Below, in pieces: positions 58,901 through 64,000 of a stretch of 64,000 bases of DNA. The notes below the pieces were generated by a model, which was not told the origin of the DNA, did not search any database, and was given only the letters and a program-made list of their open reading frames with translations. Origin of the DNA: Cytospora piceicola (taxonomy: Eukaryota; Ascomycota; Sordariomycetes; Diaporthales; Cytosporaceae). A program made the position numbers and the translations under genes. The DNA lies in assembly GCA_023375675.1 (NCBI GenBank), contig JALQBC010000007.1, positions 1,054,001 through 1,118,000 of the forward strand, read 5' to 3'. Positions within the stretch are counted from its first letter, which is position 1, and every line of letters begins with the position of its first letter.

Positions 58901-61900
58901 AATTCGCCATGACACCTTGCCTGCGGCCATTGCGGTCCTTCACACCGCTTCACATACGTAGGATATCGTCACAAAGGGGATCCCGGCTCTGAGCATAGTA
59001 GCAATTGATGGCGTAGTTGACAGGGAAAGGGCTCATCTCTGCCACCACATTCGAATGTGAGACAGATTCTTCGGAATTCAATAGCAGAAAGCCACGACAA
59101 TATCCAACACTTTCAATAGTATAAGACTAATGGGCACCTTTGGTGGATGCTCTCTATAGAGAAGAATCTCCCAGTCACACGCTCATAAGCTTCATTCAAA
59201 TAAAACCTGCCAGCAGCCTGCATCTAAGTGTAAACTCGATTGTTTGTGCTTGTTCTCCTAGTCGCTAACTTCAACATAGTGTTTGTAGATAAACGAGGGA
59301 TCTGTGACGGGTTACTAGCGGCCCAGCTTGTAAATCGTAATACCGCTTACAGCTGAAAATTCTCGACATATGCTAGACCCGCAAAGGCCATCCCATTGAC
59401 TCTTGTCCAATTTATAATCCTTCGCCTCTACAAAGTATATATGGTTACGTTTACTATAGGGTGTTTTGCTGCAGCGGAGACCCATTACCAAATATTAGTA
59501 ATGTGCATGAGGCAGGATATCACGCTGATGATCTGATCGTCTTTCAATTTGTATTTGGAAAGAAAAACAAGATTAATTGCCACCAAGTTGTTCTGGGGTG
59601 CAGTGAGCAGTAATCAGGCTATGGCTACCCAAGTAATTTTTCCCAGATGAGGGTGGCTGGTAGGCTCTTGTATACGACGTAAGATGTGCCCACTTTAGTA
59701 CACATTACTCGAGTACCTAGGTAAGTATGTAGCTGGGCAAATCAGCAGACCTTGGGATACACCCGGGCACCGTGCTTACAGGTTTTGTTGTGCCGCTGAA
59801 AGATGAGTACATGGGACCGAGGCCGTCAGGCAAAACATGAAATTAAAAGGCGTCTTACCCTAACAGCCATAACAGCAGTGAACTTAAAAGACATTGCTAG
59901 TCATTGGTGACCATGGAGATGTCGGTGGATGCTACCTACTTGACATATGGAACATTGCAGTGGAAACTCATACCTCCGCTATCCTTGAAGAATGTTTGAA
60001 GACTTCAGGAAGCTCAGTAGCTGCCTAATCTGGTAAGAATATCCATTGGATAAGCCAAAATCCTTCCTGATCCAAAATAGTGGATACGTAATCAGGCGAT
60101 GTCGGCCTCGTATGGAGCATTAAGCACTTAAGTTTACAGAGTCAAGGGGTGGTATCAGGCCATCGTGTGTCTTGATCGATATGGCTAAGTCCTGACTCTA
60201 GACGTACGGTCTTCTTACATGCAGCTGTCAGATCCACACACGCATGTGCTTTAGTCTACAGATGCCATGTGGCAGATGCTAATGACGATGTCTCCTTTCG
60301 ACAATATTTGCTTCTGTCGAATGCATACGGGGCTGGCATAAAAAAAGTCATCTATGTATGTAAATGCATCGTGGGGAAGTTGCAGCCAAAACGATGCCAG
60401 ATTCTAGTACTACAAACCGGGTCCACATACGCCAGTCAACCAGAAGCTTATCTTGAGAAGCAAGCATTTTCTTGCCCTGCGGGTTGTATCCCGGATGAGG
60501 CAGCTGGAAACCATTGAGTTGACCGAGAGGCGGACCGCTCACCCTGTGACAGGTAGGCCACATGGCATCCCCAATTGGCCCATCTATAATGGACACCATA
60601 TTACCAGGACATGTCTAGATCGACGGACATGTCGGTCAAAACAGGGCTTAGCGTCTAAGGCTTGGAGGCTCCCGGTATAACGGGTAAGATGCCCTGGATG
60701 CCATGCTGCCATGCAACGCCCCCGCGGCTATAAACATGTGAAGATGAGGCGCGGTGAGAGGCCATTCCCTGCTCCGATCCATGCAAGGCCCGGTGATATG
60801 CATAACCTTTAACTACTCTTGGCATCCAACTCCGCAATGTGTAGCTCCCCTTAATCTGCTGTGCAGGAACCTCGGGGACGATATCGCTTTGGACTGCGCC
60901 ACAAAGAAATCAGCACGTATGGGTACACATACCAATGTTGACAATACGATGGTGTGGGACCCAAGATCTGCAATGTGTGCCCCGCTTTACGGTAAGATCC
61001 GGCGAACGGTGATACCAGTCCTCGATCTGGGCCCACTTGTCGTCCCTATTGGTACCAGTAGCCCGAGACCTCGGGAGTGTTTATTCAGGAGATCACATCA
61101 GGGTCGAGCTACACGGTCAAGCAGCTTCAGCTGAGGACGACCTTAATCCATATCAGGGTTGAGATACGATAGGTCAAATTTCTACAGAGCCGCCCCGTCC
61201 GGTTCGTTCGGCAAGAACATACATAAGCTGACGATCTCTACATTAGTCTACTGCAAGGAGCGTGATGCGATCCACTGTCATCTGAGTAAGCTCCCATAGT
61301 GAAAACGACTGTACTTTTAACTCAGAACTATACTATGTAATCAGGTTGACCTCCTGGAGCCTCGCTAAAGTATCGGAACTTATACTCGCTTACAGCCCGA
61401 AGGAGGGTTACTCCAATCATATTGAAGTACTTCCTTCTTATCATGGTTAATATCAAAGGCTGCCGGGAAAGACCGAAAGTAACAGCATGACGCTATGGTC
61501 CGTGCAGTATGCTCAAGCATTCACTCGACTTTCGAGCCCCTTGTTCGCCGGTGACAGCACGAGCACAACGCTCACGGTTCGACGGGACGAGAGCCCCAAC
61601 GGGTCACGTTACACAGCAGAATATACAGATACGAGCTGGTGGGTCCTTCGACTTGACAAGCAGAGATTGCCTCTGCACGTCCTGCAGGATTTGGATCAGT
61701 TCATGTCGCGCGAGAGTCAATAACCCAGCGCAAAATGCGACTCTGAGGTCAGATCTCTCCACACCGGCTCGCCGTTGAAGAGATTCAGGACTGCAGCGTA
61801 CATGTGCAAGATGGCCCACCAAGATTCCAGACCACCTGGACCCGCCAAGTTTCGTCCCATCTGCTGTCCCGCGGCCCGCAGCCTGGTATTATGCCGAAAA

Positions 61901-62239
61901 GAGCAAGAGGACCGATCGAGGAGCTGCACGTATTTTCTAGTCTGCGGCATGATGCGGACTATTGAACCTTAGCCAGCGTGGAGTGCAGGACCAGGCTGCT
62001 CCAGGCTGCTCGGGAACCTGAGGGAAATTCGGCCGATCATTCATGGCCGAATGTTCCGCGGATGTGCAGGACACATGAGATCGTCACCGCATCGTACTGT
62101 GAGCTGGTGTCATGAGGAGCTCGAAGACTATAAAGAGTCGCGATGAAGTTCGTTGGTGAGATGGTCATCATGCCTGATCAGCAGCTCCCTGTCCTCATCA
62201 ACCAGTACAGGAGGCACTTCTCCTCTACAGCTCACAATC
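58901..62239. other. 3.3-kb region with no recognisable gene
   Basis: Only short ORFs without family signal are found on both strands. Base composition is average, so this is not a RIP-degraded block. It may contain decayed genes beyond recognition. Confidence 0.45.
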
Positions 62240-64000
62240 ATGCATCTCTCATCCCTTCTTATGCCCGCACTTGCGGCATCCGTTTCGGGGATCTCGGACA
62301 AGTATCCCAAGGCCCAACCTTCCAACGTCGTCGAGGGGGCCTATCTCATCCAGCTCAAGGCGGGCGACTCCCTGTCCGGCCGCTCTGATGCCACAGCCCA
62401 CGATGCCTTCCACAAACGCGCAGCTTCTCTAGACTTGGACTACACCGTCCGCCGCAACTTCCCAAAGCCCGTCACCTTCTACGGCCTGTCCATCAGCGTC
62501 AACGAGAACCTCACGGACACGACCATCCAGTCCAAGCTGGCGGGCATGGAGGGCGTAGAGAAAGTCTGGCCTGTGATCAAAGTCTTCCAGAACGGACCAG
62601 CAGGGCCTCAACGGACTAGCAAGCCCAAGGAGTCGAGGTCTGACAAGCTGGAAAGACGTTCTGCCGCCGTGTCGACGAGAAGTACTCTCACAGGAACAAA
62701 CTCCACGGCACCCTCCTCACTCACGCCCCCCAAGATAAACGGCACCGCAAACATCTTCTCCCCCCTGGAAATGTCCGGCATCGACAAGCTGCACGCCCTC
62801 GGCATCAAGGGCTCCGGCACCAAGATCGGCATCATCGACACGGGCGTCGACTACCGCCACCCCTCCCTGGGCGGGGGCTTCGGCCCCGGCTTCAAGATCG
62901 CCGGCGGGTATGCCTACCGCGACGACGACGGGAACAGCGTCTCCACCGCCGATCCCCTGACCACCTGTGTCGCGGGCGGCCACGGCACCCACGTCAGCGG
63001 CATCATCGGCATGCAGGACCCGGAAGACGTCGGCTTCGGCCTCGTCGGCGTTGCGCCCGAGGCGGAGATCTACATGTACCGCGTGTTCTCGTGTGACGAC
63101 TCTGGGGCCGACACCGACGATATCATTGCCGCCATGGACCAGGCGCACACCGACGGTGTGGATGTTGTTAGTATGAGCCTGGGCCAGGACGTGAGTTGGG
63201 AGTTTGATGACCCGTTCGAGACGGCCACCAGCGCTCTCGTTGCAGAGGGCATTGCCGTGGTTGCTGCGGCTGGAAACGACGGCGCGGAGGGCTTGTTTGT
63301 GCCTGGAGCGCCGGGTTCTGGGCCCGATGTGATCTCTGTGGGTAGCATTGAGAACACGAACTTCCCCACGACGTATCTGGCTACCGATTCCGAGGAGAAT
63401 GATGTGAGCTATGCTTCGGTCTGGCCATACTCGGGCGAGCATGATGTGTATGTCCTCGACGGGACGGGCAGTGGCTGCAATGCCAGCGAATGGGAAGATG
63501 CAAGCTCCACTATCACCGACAAGAACGGCACGATCATCGTCTTCCACTACAGTTGGAACGGCTCGGATTGCGACTTCTCCGTGCGCCAGGACTACTGGGC
63601 ACAGTATGGCTTCGCGCATGTCATGTCGTACGTGGAACATAACTCGGACCCATACTCTCAGCAGCATGTCCTCCTGGAGCAGGATGACAACTCGACGCTG
63701 TACTCGAACCTCCTTACTGACGACGGAGTCGCACTGGCCGCCAATTACGCCTCAGCTGGCGGCTACGGGAGCTACAAGCTCAACTTCGCCAGCCAAAGTG
63801 TCAGCAGTGTGTCGATGAAGACGGGGGGCGATATCAGCTACTTCACTTCCTTTGGACCCGACTGGGAGAGCTTGGAGCTCAAGCCGCAGCTCTCTGCCCC
63901 CGGCGCGTCAATCCTGTCGACATGGCCATTGGGCTTCAACGCCGGCTACGCCGTTATTCGAGGCACTTCCATGTCGACTCCCTTCGCCGCCGCCTCGTAC
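62240..64000 (+). CDS. Secreted subtilisin-like serine protease (S8), 3' end outside window
   Basis: The frame opens at ATG 62240 and is still open at the right edge (587 residues seen). A signal peptide (MHLSSLLMPALAASVSG) precedes an I9-type propeptide (AYLIQLKAGDS, then FYGLSISVNENLTD and GVEKVWPVIKVF). The catalytic domain has all three residues: Asp in IIDTGVDYRHPSL, His in GGHGTHVSGIIG and Ser in RGTSMSTPFAAASY. The oxyanion Asn is in AAAGNDG. A long insert between His and Ser blocks has the size and position of a protease-associated (PA) domain. This matches Vpr-like minor extracellular proteases of fungi. The C-terminus, probably with an Fn3-like region, lies beyond the window. Confidence 0.92.
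   Translation, partial: MHLSSLLMPALAASVSGISDKYPKAQPSNVVEGAYLIQLKAGDSLSGRSDATAHDAFHKRAASLDLDYTVRRNFPKPVTFYGLSISVNENLTDTTIQSKLAGMEGVEKVWPVIKVFQNGPAGPQRTSKPKESRSDKLERRSAAVSTRSTLTGTNSTAPSSLTPPKINGTANIFSPLEMSGIDKLHALGIKGSGTKIGIIDTGVDYRHPSLGGGFGPGFKIAGGYAYRDDDGNSVSTADPLTTCVAGGHGTHVSGIIGMQDPEDVGFGLVGVAPEAEIYMYRVFSCDDSGADTDDIIAAMDQAHTDGVDVVSMSLGQDVSWEFDDPFETATSALVAEGIAVVAAAGNDGAEGLFVPGAPGSGPDVISVGSIENTNFPTTYLATDSEENDVSYASVWPYSGEHDVYVLDGTGSGCNASEWEDASSTITDKNGTIIVFHYSWNGSDCDFSVRQDYWAQYGFAHVMSYVEHNSDPYSQQHVLLEQDDNSTLYSNLLTDDGVALAANYASAGGYGSYKLNFASQSVSSVSMKTGGDISYFTSFGPDWESLELKPQLSAPGASILSTWPLGFNAGYAVIRGTSMSTPFAAASY

Noticed and set aside
1..64000. CRISPR arrays, bacterial operons or rRNA genes.
   Set aside because: No spaced direct-repeat arrays or rRNA sequence are seen, and the genome is eukaryotic.

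Overview
The window is genomic DNA of a filamentous ascomycete (Pezizomycotina, probably a Sordariomycete). The signs are genes broken by short GT-AG introns (mostly 50-95 nt), several HET-domain (heterokaryon incompatibility) genes, a fungal-type secreted heme-thiolate peroxygenase, and a retrotransposon destroyed by C-to-T/G-to-A changes typical of repeat-induced point mutation (RIP). I placed the splice sites by hand. In each intron-containing model the exons join in frame, but none has transcript support.

Layout. 1-3290: the 3' part of a large ankyrin-repeat protein. 3823-10774: one insertion bounded by a 5-bp duplication (TAAGT). It holds a 361-bp miniature LTR element (TRIM-like, 59-bp LTRs) joined tail to tail to a 6.6-kb RIP-degraded Ty1/copia element on the minus strand with 150-bp LTRs. 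11.9-19.8 kb: mostly metabolic or housekeeping genes, namely a secreted unspecific-peroxygenase-like enzyme, thiamin pyrophosphokinase, the ER-Golgi SNARE BOS1, and a fused iron-sulfur L-serine dehydratase. 20.3-30.0 kb: a compact group that looks like a small terpenoid cluster, with a secreted FAD (BBE-type) oxidase, a trichodiene-synthase-family terpene cyclase, a short-chain dehydrogenase and an O-methyltransferase. 32.9-36.3 kb: a coiled-coil/glycine-repeat protein with tiny 3' exons and a GH128 glucanase-like protein.

37.5-50.7 kb is accessory: two intact HET-domain genes, an 834-residue protein of unknown function whose C-terminus resembles the HicA fold, a broken MFS permease and a broken rhodopsin-domain membrane protein. 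51.2-56.5 kb: a Ure2-like glutathione transferase, an HMG-box protein and a coiled-coil protein with a likely nuclear localisation signal. 57.3-58.9 kb holds a decayed HET gene, followed by about 3.3 kb with no recognisable gene. The window ends inside a secreted subtilisin-like protease that starts at 62240 and is still open at base 64000.

The points most worth following are the shared target-site duplication around two unlike retroelements, the uncharacterised terpene cluster (including an SDR without the usual catalytic tyrosine), the HicA-like domain at the end of a large fungal protein, the glycine-module microexons, and a BOS1 gene whose first coding exon is only the start codon.
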